Below, piece by piece: positions 6,804 to 13,336 of a stretch of DNA of 64,000 nt. The stretch comes from an uncultured Faecalibacterium sp. Lineage in GTDB: Bacteria; Bacillota; Clostridia; Oscillospirales; Ruminococcaceae. The stretch covers positions 1 through 64,000 of the forward strand of contig CAKSVD010000007.1 of assembly GCA_934503275.1 (NCBI GenBank), given 5' to 3'. The first letter of the stretch is position 1; each line of letters starts with the position of its first letter. Made by a program: the position numbers and the translations under genes. The notes beneath the pieces are model-generated. The model was not told where the DNA came from and did no database searches. It saw only the letters and a list, made by a program, of their open reading frames with translations.

Positions 6804-7629
6804 AGCAAAAAAGCAGAAAAACGCAAATAAGCACCGGGCGCTGTCCGCCCAGCAAACCATCCCTTATATCGCCATGAACCCGGACGGGATCTGCCAGCTC
6901 CCCGGCGGGCTTTACACAAAGACGCTGGAATATGAGGACATCAATTATGCCGTGGCGTCCACGGAGGATCAGACTGCCATTATCAGCGGGTGGAGCGCGT
7001 GCCTGAATTATTTTGACAGCTCTCTGCCGTTCCAGCTTTCCTTTGTCAACCGCCGCAGCCGCAATGCCAACCGCTACAAGGTGAATATCCCGGCGCAGGA
7101 GGATGATTTCAACAGCATCCGAGGTGAGTATGTGGAAATGCTCAAAGGCCAGATCGCCAAGAGCAACAACGGCATTGAGCGGTACAAGTACATCACCTTT
7201 GGTCTGCCTGCCGAGGGCGTGGCGACTTGGTGCTACTTTGACGAGTTCCATATCCTGCTCCGTGACCCGCTGACGGCCAGCTACTTTGTGGCGGTCTGGA
7301 AAATGCTCCGCAAAAAGGGCTGCGTCCCCTCGGCGCTGACGCAGAATGTGAAAGACCTGCTGGCCAGCCGGGAGATTGAGAACATTCTGGACAACACGGA
7401 TTTCATGGTGCTGCTGTCGCAGGCGCAGAGCGACCGTGCGATCTTGGCAAAGCAGCTTGGTATTTCTGAGCATCAGCTCTCCTATATCACGCACTCCAAT
7501 TCCGGTGAGGGCCTGCTGTTCTATGGAAATGTCACCATCCCGTTTGTAGACCGTTTCCCCCGTGGAGAGATCTATGACCTGCTGACGACCCGCTCGGAGG
7601 ATCTTGCCCATGAGCGAACAGACGAGTAA
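6796..7629 (+). pseudogene. VirB4-type conjugation ATPase with in-frame deletion of the ATP-binding centre
   Basis: The frame starts with TTG at 6796, after AAAGGAGG, and overlaps the end of the PrgI remnant. Only 277 residues remain of a protein that is normally about 750-800. Residues 1-140 match the VirB4 N-terminus in these ICEs, ending in RYKYITFGLPAE. From residue 142 the chain is the C-terminal end, with Walker B (CYFDEF, 146-151) and QLSYITHSNSGEGLLFYG. The Walker A P-loop is absent, so the ATPase must be dead even though the frame is open. Similar junctions occur in the neighbouring genes. Confidence 0.8.
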
Positions 7630-8269
7630 CCCCACTTCGGGACAAAATGTCCCAGAGTCCAAATTCCGCAGAAAGAGCCGGCAGGAGCAAACGGCGGCGT
7701 CCAAGCTGCGGATGGAGCGCCGGGGCGAGAAGCTGGACGCCGCCCGGGAGAAGTTGGCAAAGCAGAAGCCGCCGAAAAAGCCCGGTGCGGTCAAGCGCCT
7801 TGCTCATACCGCCGGACACGGCGTCCACGGCTTTGTGCATGGCAAGCTCTATGAGGTCGAGCATGAAAATGTCGGCACGGAGGGCGCACACCGTTCCGAG
7901 CTGGCGGCGGAGTCCGTGTACCGATTCGGCAGGCGCAAGCTCCGCAAGGCCATCCGGGAACACCCTGCAAAGGCTGTGGAGTATGTCGAGAGCAAGCACA
8001 TTAAGGCCACGGCGGACTATTACTACCGCAAGACCGTGGAGGAACACCCGGAAATGCAGGAGGGCGGTGCGGCGTCCCGGTATCTGCAAAAGCAGAAGGT
8101 CAAGCGCCAGTACGCAAAGCAGGCACGGGAGGCTGCAAGGCAGACCGCCAAGGCCGCCGAGGGTACGGCGTCCGTCACGGGTAAGGTGACGGAAAAGGTG
8201 TCCGCCTACATCAAGGAACACCCCGGCGGGCTGTCCCGAGCTGGCGGCGGAGCAGGCGTTGATCGCTGA
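7610..8269 (+). CDS. Truncated ICE protein, probable N-terminus of a cell-wall hydrolase-type gene
   Basis: The ATG at 7610 overlaps the end of the VirB4 remnant. The 219 residues are basic and helical (EKLDAAREKLAKQKPPKKPG, then KRQYAKQAREAARQTAKAAE), matching the charged N-terminal region seen before a peptidase domain in the gene after VirB4 in these ICEs. No catalytic domain is present. The last codons, after about residue 208, come from fusion into the mobC sequence read in another frame. The intact gene would act on peptidoglycan during conjugation. The family assignment rests mainly on position and composition. Confidence 0.55.
   Translation: MSEQTSNPTSGQNVPESKFRRKSRQEQTAASKLRMERRGEKLDAAREKLAKQKPPKKPGAVKRLAHTAGHGVHGFVHGKLYEVEHENVGTEGAHRSELAAESVYRFGRRKLRKAIREHPAKAVEYVESKHIKATADYYYRKTVEEHPEMQEGGAASRYLQKQKVKRQYAKQAREAARQTAKAAEGTASVTGKVTEKVSAYIKEHPGGLSRAGGGAGVDR
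7639..7653. repeat. 15-base palindrome GGGACA-AAA-TGTCCC, copy 1
   Basis: An inverted repeat GGGACA/TGTCCC with a three-base A/T centre. It is one of four spread over the ICE (also 8587, 11589, 12759). This copy lies within codons 10-15 of the hydrolase-type gene. Confidence 0.8.
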
Positions 8270-8540
8270 CCGCATGGCCGAGGCCGGAATCTCCAACATA
8301 GGAGCCTATATGCGGAAAATGGCGCTCAACGGCTATGTCCTCCATGTTGACCTCTCGGACATCCGGGAGCTGGTGGCCTTGCAGCGGCGGTGCGCCAACA
8401 ACTTAAACCAAGTGGCCGTCCATGCCAACACCTATGGTATCTATCCCTCGGCGATCGCGGCGCTCCAAAAGGACTATGCCGACCTTTGGGAGCCGCTGTC
8501 TGATTTGCTGAAAAAGCTGTCGGCTGTGGTGAACCTATGA
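8235..8540 (+). pseudogene. MobC relaxosome protein lacking its start
   Basis: From about 8235 one frame encodes a MobC-family protein (LIADRMAEAGISNIGAYMRK, then IRELVALQRRCANNLNQVAV) to a stop at 8540. MobC helps open oriT DNA for the relaxase. The first 20-30 residues are missing, because the upstream DNA is the hydrolase-type gene in another frame. A deletion between the two genes made the junction. No relaxase gene follows; AT-rich cargo lies there instead. Confidence 0.75.
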
Positions 8541-8586
8541 TTTGTCGGGGAGCGGCCTTGCGCCGTTCCCCGGCTTTCGCGACCTC

Positions 8587-8601
8587 GGGACATTTTGTCC
8601 C
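8587..8601. repeat. 15-base palindrome GGGACA-TTT-TGTCCC, copy 2
   Basis: Same inverted repeat as at 7639, here in the gap after mobC. Confidence 0.8.
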
Positions 8602-8610
8602 AAACATAAA

Positions 8611-8640
8611 AGCACGGAAGCATTAAGCTTCCGTGCTAAA
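8611..8640. terminator. Bidirectional terminator between mobC remnant and methyltransferase
   Basis: AGCACGGAAGC-ATTAA-GCTTCCGTGCT is a perfect 11-bp stem, with A/T tracts on both sides. It ends the minus-strand methyltransferase transcript. Confidence 0.8.
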
Positions 8641-8657
8641 TTAGGTTTAACTGCAAA

Positions 8658-9536
8658 CTACATTTGCGCAGCATTTGCCGCAGGAAACGGGGGGAGAGGC
8701 AAATTTGAAATTAATAATTCCTGTCCCTGTGTGCGCACATGCGAGGCACAAGTGTAATCTAAGAAGAATGGTTGGTATCTGGCACCAGTGTCGCCATACA
8801 ATCCACAAATAAAAGGGGCGTCATCATAACTAATAATCCAATCTAAATGATGGACACCTCGAACATATTGCGATAATGCAATATGATCTTGATTAGTATA
8901 ATAATGCCTGTAGATTTTTGATCCTTTTACATAATATGGAGGATCAAAATAGGCAAAGCAATTCTCTCTCAAAAAGCGAGCATTCTGTGTGCGCATAAAT
9001 TGCAAGGCATCGCCCAAGTGAACATCTACTCTATCCCTAAAGGCAGACAGTTGATTAATAACTGCGATAATCTTTGGCTTATTAAAACGACAGTCAATCC
9101 CATACTGGGAAGTTTGGTTAATTCCTCCTATAGGATTTGCCTTAAGGATTCCAGAAAAATTAGTGCGATTAAAGAATAGTCCAGCAAAGGCTAATTCAAT
9201 CAATGGAGCTTGGTCTAATTGCGTCATTTCTCGATAGGGTAGCTGTTGGTGCCAAGTGTCAATTGTTATGGGGGTAGCCTCAATTAAGTTGCACAGAGTT
9301 TCCGTATCATGAAACACGCAATGCCAGAATGCATACAAGAGAATATCTTTTTCGCATAGCACTAAATGCCCAATACGATTACGCTGGAGCAACTCGAGCC
9401 CTACAGCAGCACTTCCCGCATAAGGCTCATAAAATGTACACCCGAGGAGATTGTTTGCCTCTAGGAGTGCATCGATATAACCTACTAATGATCTTTTTGC
9501 GCCGGGATAGCGCAAAGGGTTGGTTGTCTCAGGCAA
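8658..9536 (-). CDS. D12-class (Dam-type) DNA adenine methyltransferase
   Basis: This 292-residue protein has the D12-class N6-adenine methyltransferase layout. The AdoMet-binding start is RYPGAKRSLVGYI (residues 9-21) and EPYAGSAAVGLELL (37-50). The catalytic motif is DPPYY at 198-202. It starts with TTG at 9536, preceded by AAGGGGTGA, 11 bases after the stop of the ParB-domain gene, so the two are surely cotranscribed. No restriction endonuclease is adjacent, so it is an orphan methyltransferase paired with a ParB-fold protein. Composition is AT-richer than the ICE backbone. Recognition sequence is unknown. Confidence 0.85.
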   Translation of the reverse strand: MPETTNPLRYPGAKRSLVGYIDALLEANNLLGCTFYEPYAGSAAVGLELLQRNRIGHLVLCEKDILLYAFWHCVFHDTETLCNLIEATPITIDTWHQQLPYREMTQLDQAPLIELAFAGLFFNRTNFSGILKANPIGGINQTSQYGIDCRFNKPKIIAVINQLSAFRDRVDVHLGDALQFMRTQNARFLRENCFAYFDPPYYVKGSKIYRHYYTNQDHIALSQYVRGVHHLDWIISYDDAPFICGLYGDTGARYQPFFLDYTCASHVRTQGQELLISNLPLPPFPAANAAQM

Positions 9537-9547
9537 AATATCACCCC

Positions 9548-11101
9548 TTAATTTATCAAGTTTATGATGCCTTGAATGAGCGCAAACATTCCACCTGCTG
9601 CAATCGCTTCGAGGGACGCAGCCGTTACATTAATATTCCCAGGATAATGAATGTTGGCGTTCAAGAAATCACGGTGCGTTGCAGCGATTACACGATCATA
9701 GATTAATACCATATCTCGATTGGGAAAGACCGTCGATTTATTTGCTTCTATATTAATAAAGTCTTCCATGGATTTCAATGTGGGGAAAGAACTGTTTCTT
9801 AAGGTATGACAATATGCACCCCAAAGGTTAACTTGCATCAGGCGAAGCCGTAATGCCTGCTCGTACACCGTTCTTAGAACCATACCAGAGGCAATGGGGA
9901 ACGACTCATAGGCTTTATGTCTCCCACAATTAGTATTCGACAGTCCATAAAGTTCGTTAATTGCATAGAGTAGTCCTTGATGTTGCTGATTTGCAGGATC
10001 AAGCTTTCCGTTCCAGCTTATTGTTTCAAAGAAGGATCTGGGGGAAGGCCCTCCGGGGCGAGGGCCACCGGTTGTATTGCCTGTGCTGTTCCCTGCTGGA
10101 TTGTCATTCCCGTGATCGGCAGGTGGAGGCGTATTGCCGTGTGGATGCCCGCCTCCTTCATCAGCAGGGGGTTCTTCTGTTCCATTTTCATCTTGAGAGG
10201 GAGGCGTATCGGGATTATCTTCCGGTGCATTATTTTCGGCATCAACAACTGCTTGCAAAAGGGAATGGATTCCTTCTACATCGGTTAGTACATTTCGCGT
10301 TGTAACCGTTTCTTCAACGATTGCTTTTTCAAAGACTAATTGAGTAATTCGATCAAAAAGATCAGCGGGCAGAGAACTTATGGCATTAAAGGTATCATCA
10401 AAAGAGATGCCCAAAAAATCTCTCGGGCTTACCTTGGTGCCGACCGGGAATTCAAATTTTGCCTTAAAAATTCTCCAAAAAGGGTCTGTTTTAAGTACAA
10501 CGATTTCCTTGTTGAAATCGGGGTGGGCGGCACAGTACTTTTCGTATACAGAGTAAAAGAACTTATAGTCTCTAATATCCTCTTTGATGTCTCCCTCTCG
10601 TACCCCTGTGATTCTTGACAAATCATGAATACTCTGACCTTGCCCGTTTTTATAGTTTGCAGCAAAAAACTGTTTCTTAGCCAAAGGTTTCCATTGCTTC
10701 ACGCCATCAATATGACGTTTGGTCATTAGCTCAAGCGCAGAATTTCTATCGGGAAGAATGTCAACTTCAATGTTGCTGCAGTTTGTAAGAATGGATGCAG
10801 ATGTATGCGGAATGCGATGTGCAAACCCATCTGGAATGAGTTCCCGGTTTAACAACATTTGGAGCGAACATGTACGGCGATTGCCCTCAACCACAACATA
10901 CTTATCGCCTTCATGCAAAGCAACAATTCGCTCTCCGGGTAAAAGACGACCATAGGTGTTAATATCGGTTGCCAACTGACACACATCTTCGTAGGTGACT
11001 AAGTATTTTCTAATATCTGCTTGTTCACGGCTTTGCAATATGACAAAGCGTGGATTTTCAGTGTCCAGCAATAAATCTAACGGAGAAATAGCAATTGCCA
11101 T
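9548..11101 (-). CDS. ParB/sulfiredoxin-fold domain protein, partner of the methyltransferase
   Basis: The 517-residue protein begins with a ParB N-terminal-like domain. SPLDLLLDTENPRF (residues 6-19) leads to KYVVVEGNRRT, with the ParB/Srx signature EGNRR at 72-76. A middle region (about 90-280) follows. Next is a low-complexity linker rich in Pro, Gly, Asn and Asp (about 290-365). The helical C-terminal domain (about 365-517) matches nothing I know. ParB-fold domains bind nucleotides or act as nucleases or DNA clamps. No ParA partner is present, so partition is unlikely. Coupling to a Dam-type methyltransferase suggests a modification-linked defence or addiction function, which is inference. 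Confidence 0.7.
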   Translation of the reverse strand: MAIAISPLDLLLDTENPRFVILQSREQADIRKYLVTYEDVCQLATDINTYGRLLPGERIVALHEGDKYVVVEGNRRTCSLQMLLNRELIPDGFAHRIPHTSASILTNCSNIEVDILPDRNSALELMTKRHIDGVKQWKPLAKKQFFAANYKNGQGQSIHDLSRITGVREGDIKEDIRDYKFFYSVYEKYCAAHPDFNKEIVVLKTDPFWRIFKAKFEFPVGTKVSPRDFLGISFDDTFNAISSLPADLFDRITQLVFEKAIVEETVTTRNVLTDVEGIHSLLQAVVDAENNAPEDNPDTPPSQDENGTEEPPADEGGGHPHGNTPPPADHGNDNPAGNSTGNTTGGPRPGGPSPRSFFETISWNGKLDPANQQHQGLLYAINELYGLSNTNCGRHKAYESFPIASGMVLRTVYEQALRLRLMQVNLWGAYCHTLRNSSFPTLKSMEDFINIEANKSTVFPNRDMVLIYDRVIAATHRDFLNANIHYPGNINVTAASLEAIAAGGMFALIQGIINLIN

Positions 11102-11294
11102 AACCGCACCCCCTTAATAACACATAGAAACACTTTTGTCAATATAACTATACCACATTTTGTCGAAAAGAAAAGGGCTGTTTTGCTGTTGTCGGTGTGT
11201 GCATAGGTATGGCGACATTCTTGAGTACCTATTTTAGTGAAGTTATAATATTGATAGGAGGACAACCCATCAATTTTTACAGGAGGTAGCTGCT

Positions 11295-11582
11295 ATGATC
11301 GTTCTCAAAATCCTTGCCGCCCCTGTGATGGTGGCGCTGTCCCTGCTGGCCGCTATGCTCACATTCCAGTTCTGTGTAGCGTCCGCCGTGTACGAGCTGG
11401 GCTGCATCGTGCTGACGCTGCTCTCCCTGATCCTGTTTATCGGCGGGCAGACGGTGGGTGGGATCGTGTTCCTCATCCTTGCGTTCCTCGTTTCTCCCTT
11501 TGGCTTTCCCGCCATCGCTGAGTGGCTGGTGGACAAGCTGCACTCGGCCAAGTTTGCCCTGCGGGATTTCATCACCGGCTGA
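11295..11582 (+). CDS. CD1845-like small ICE membrane protein
   Basis: This 95-residue protein has an ACAGGAGG ribosome site and three likely membrane segments: LKILAAPVMVALSLLAAMLT, CIVLTLLSLILFIGG, and VGGIVFLILAFLVSPFGFPA. The end is FALRDFITG. It resembles the CD1845-type membrane proteins conserved in Tn1549-like elements. Function is unknown. It marks a return to GC-rich ICE backbone after the ParB-Dam cargo, and appears intact. Confidence 0.65.
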   Translation: MIVLKILAAPVMVALSLLAAMLTFQFCVASAVYELGCIVLTLLSLILFIGGQTVGGIVFLILAFLVSPFGFPAIAEWLVDKLHSAKFALRDFITG

Positions 11583-11588
11583 TACTTC

Positions 11589-11603
11589 GGGACAAAATGT
11601 CCC
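11589..11603. repeat. 15-base palindrome GGGACA-AAA-TGTCCC, copy 3
   Basis: Identical to copy 1. It lies 7 bases after the CD1845-like stop codon. Confidence 0.8.
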
Positions 11604-11604
11604 A

Positions 11605-11745
11605 ATGCCGGGTTTGGGGAGACTCCCCAACAAGCGTTTTTGCAGCCCGCCGGGATGCAAAAATAGCAAGTGTGGCTACACTTGCCATGCTTGCCGTTCG
11701 TGCGTTCCCCGGAACCCCCACGAAAAACGGAGGCAGCGCCGTTTC
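11605..11745. other. Candidate origin of transfer region
   Basis: This gene-free stretch contains an inverted repeat GTTTGGGGA/TCCCCAAC and a perfect one, GCAAGTGT-GGCT-ACACTTGC (11666-11685), followed by CATGCTTGCC. Such nested inverted repeats in the ICE backbone are typical of oriT regions. No nic site is identified, so the call is tentative. Confidence 0.35.
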
Positions 11746-12105
11746 TTACGCTCCCTCCGTTCCACGGTTTTCTATGATCGTGTTGATAATCCCCTCGACA
11801 AGCCGCAGCTCACTTTCATTGAGGGAATTAAGCTGAATATTGATCCGCTTCTTTGCGGCTTCATCGGCTCCCATGTCGGGATAAAAGTATTCGTCCACGG
11901 AGATACCGAACATGGTTACCATTTGGTAAAAGGCGTTTAGGCTCGGATGCTGTCCGTCATTTTCGTGATACATAATGGTGCGAGGATCACGGTCAACAAT
12001 ATAACCTAACTGTTCTTGCGTCATGCCCTCACGCTCACGGGCTTTCTTGATGGCAAGTCCGATTCCGTGAAAGTCAAATTTGCGCTCGTCCCGTTCAATT
12101 TTCAT
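11746..12105 (-). CDS. XRE-family regulator of the ICE
   Basis: This 119-residue protein has an N-terminal helix-turn-helix (LAIKKAREREGMTQEQLGYI, then VDRDPRTIMYHEND) and a C-terminal helical part (LNSLNESELRLVEGIINTII). I start at 12105, where AGGTGGTGAT precedes the ATG, rather than at the upstream ATG at 12129. Similar XRE proteins sit near the end of Tn1549-like elements as transfer regulators. It is oriented against the flanking ICE genes. Confidence 0.75.
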   Translation of the reverse strand: MKIERDERKFDFHGIGLAIKKAREREGMTQEQLGYIVDRDPRTIMYHENDGQHPSLNAFYQMVTMFGISVDEYFYPDMGADEAAKKRINIQLNSLNESELRLVEGIINTIIENRGTEGA

Positions 12106-12151
12106 AGCATCACCACCTAGTGTAAACATTTTTTATGATGGCCCATTCCGC

Positions 12152-12376
12152 ATGAATGTGCCGGGAGTAAAATTCAATAATCGCAACTGGCCACATATTG
12201 TGAGAACTCTCCGCTTGAGTTTGTGCCTGTGTATGATACTATTCCCGATTATCAACATCGTGGCGGGCAGCATTGTAGCAGATGTATGGGAAAACATAGG
12301 GAAATATGTTTTCTGGGCTATGTTCCTTTGCGGTGTGCTGTTGCCAATATATGTGGTTGGAAAGAAGTATGAATAA
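12152..12376 (+). CDS. Small membrane protein fragment
   Basis: From ATG at 12152 the frame gives 74 residues with two hydrophobic stretches: LRLSLCLCMILFPIINIVAG and YVFWAMFLCGVLLPIYVVG. There is no convincing ribosome site, and the frame is open further upstream. It may be a real small membrane protein or the tail of a truncated gene. I do not recognise it. Confidence 0.35.
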   Translation: MNVPGVKFNNRNWPHIVRTLRLSLCLCMILFPIINIVAGSIVADVWENIGKYVFWAMFLCGVLLPIYVVGKKYE

Positions 12377-12858
12377 ATTAACTATAACCTGTAATAAAGC
12401 GTTGCACTAACTCTGCCAAATCTGCTGCACGACGGCAAAAGAAAAAAGCCGTCGTACAGCAGTCCCATCAACACGCCTATATGAAACGGCGGCTTTGAAT
12501 TTCAGAGCCGCCGTTTCTTTGCGCTTGTACAAACTGATGACGACTTGCAGGGACACGGTAGCCGATTGGGGGTTCATCTGCCGTGCCCATTTTACTTTTC
12601 CATAGCGTTCATGATCTGCACCAGCTAAAAAAAGCATAGCCCCTCCGTCAGAGCAGTCCGGCTTTGAACATGAAATTAAATATCATGTAGCACGAATTTT
12701 ATTTACTCGCGCCCGCATAGCGTCCTGCTGTGCGGGCGTTTTTATATGTCTGCACCTTGGGACAATTTGTCCCAAAGCAGCCAGTCCCGGCTGCCGATCT
12801 CCGCCGATCCTTCTTTCTGTTCACCCACCCACACATGAACTGAATGGAGGAAATACAA
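12377..12858. other. Intergenic ICE remnant with hairpins
   Basis: No supported gene. Two hairpins stand out: ACGACGGC/GCCGTCGT (about 12428-12455) and AACGGCGGCT/AGCCGCCGTT (12484-12514). A minus-strand open frame of 76 codons covers most of it, but it has no recognisable domain. The fourth 15-base palindrome is at 12759-12773. Confidence 0.4.
12759..12773. repeat. 15-base palindrome GGGACA-ATT-TGTCCC, copy 4
   Basis: Flanked by TT/AA, making a 19-base near-palindrome. It lies upstream of the sigma-like fragment. Confidence 0.8.
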
Positions 12859-13026
12859 ATGACGACCATCAATCTGAAGGACTTTTACGCTTGGTACACC
12901 CATGATGAATACATCGAAGTTTCCGACGAAGTGGCCGCCGAGCTGAAGGCGGATAAGCTGTATGAGGCAGCCCATCAGCGGCGCACGACCCGCAATAAGG
13001 CGCAGTATGAACTTTTCGGAAAATAA
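12859..13026 (+). pseudogene. Truncated sigma-70-like ICE protein
   Basis: An ATGGAGG ribosome site precedes ATG at 12859. The 55 residues begin MTTINLKDFYAWYTHDEYIE and contain VSDEVAAELKADKLYEAAHQ, matching the N-terminus of the roughly 140-residue sigma-70-like regulators of Tn1549-type ICEs. The frame ends abruptly after YELFGK, where the sequence becomes the downstream terminator of tRNA-Pro. The protein therefore lacks its DNA-binding C-terminus, and the ICE/chromosome junction is near 13020. Confidence 0.65.
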
Positions 13027-13077
13027 AAAAGCAGAGTGTCCATTACAGGATACTCAGATCCTATAAGGACACTCTGC
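13021..13077 (-). terminator. Native downstream terminator of tRNA-Pro
   Basis: On the minus strand GCAGAGTGTCC/GGACACTCTGC forms an 11-bp stem with a T-rich tail, directly after the tRNA-Pro 3' end copy at 13079. It is now separated from the tRNA by the 8.1 kb element. Confidence 0.75.
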
Positions 13078-13078
13078 A

Positions 13079-13123
13079 TGGTCGGAGTGGCGAGACTCGA
13101 ACTCGCGGCCTCCTGCTCCCAAA
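13079..13123. repeat. att site, displaced 3' end of tRNA-Pro
   Basis: These 45 bases are identical to 21172-21216 inside tRNA-Pro, running from the CCA end to the anticodon loop. They diverge immediately afterwards. Together the two copies define the ends of an integrated 8093 bp element. Confidence 0.95.
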
Positions 13124-13231
13124 TCGTGAAAGACACGCGTAGCCATGCTTCCGACCGTTCTGTTTTGTATAGAATCAACGTTGTTTTTATGCGCTTTCGT
13201 TCTGCTTTGCTTTTGCGTGCTTCTGGTGAAT

Positions 13232-13258
13232 AAGGCAAAAATAAGGCTCATTCTGGCA
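13232..13258. repeat. Integrase arm-type repeat, left end
   Basis: These 27 bases, including AAATAAGGCTCATTCTGGCA, recur with one mismatch at 21070-21096 near the other end of the element and again, diverged, at about 1797-1818. The location inside both ends suggests arm-type integrase binding sites. Confidence 0.65.
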
Positions 13259-13287
13259 CGGAATAGATACAATAAACCGGATGGAAA

Positions 13288-13336
13288 AGCGAACGGCTCA
13301 CCAGAGCGCGAGAAACGCCCCTGTGAGCCGTTTTTG
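13288..13336 (-). terminator. Terminator of the integrase gene
   Basis: AACGGCTCAC and GTGAGCCGTT form an imperfect long hairpin directly after the integrase stop codon, with T tracts on the strand of the gene. Confidence 0.6.

Larger units (their letters stand above)
1908..13020. mobile_element. Degenerate Tn1549/CTn-like integrative conjugative element
   Basis: Genes typical of clostridial ICEs are present but damaged: Maff2/VirB6, PrgI, VirB4, a hydrolase-like gene, MobC, a CD1845-like membrane protein, an XRE regulator and a sigma-like fragment. AT-richer cargo lies between them (dGTPase-like, winged-helix, ParB plus Dam). No relaxase, coupling ATPase or recombinase of its own is left. 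Borders are approximate: the left edge is the truncated tRNA-Pro repeat and the right edge is the native tRNA-Pro terminator. The element cannot be self-transmissible as it stands. Confidence 0.75.

Noticed and set aside
7532..8299. Long minus-strand open frame opposite the hydrolase-type gene
   Set aside because: It is a mirror of a GC-rich, biased coding region; its product is Leu/Arg-rich with no domain and no ribosome site. The same applies to large antisense frames opposite glnS, uxaC, uxaB, uxaA, ilvB, ilvD and others.
12407..12637. 76-codon minus-strand frame in the ICE tail
   Set aside because: No domain, and it runs through two hairpins (12428-12455, 12484-12514). Evidence is too weak to call a gene.
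13079..13160. Possible second tRNA-Pro gene
   Set aside because: Only the 45 bases from the anticodon loop to the CCA end are present; the 5' half is missing and the sequence diverges at 13124. It is an att remnant, not a functional tRNA.
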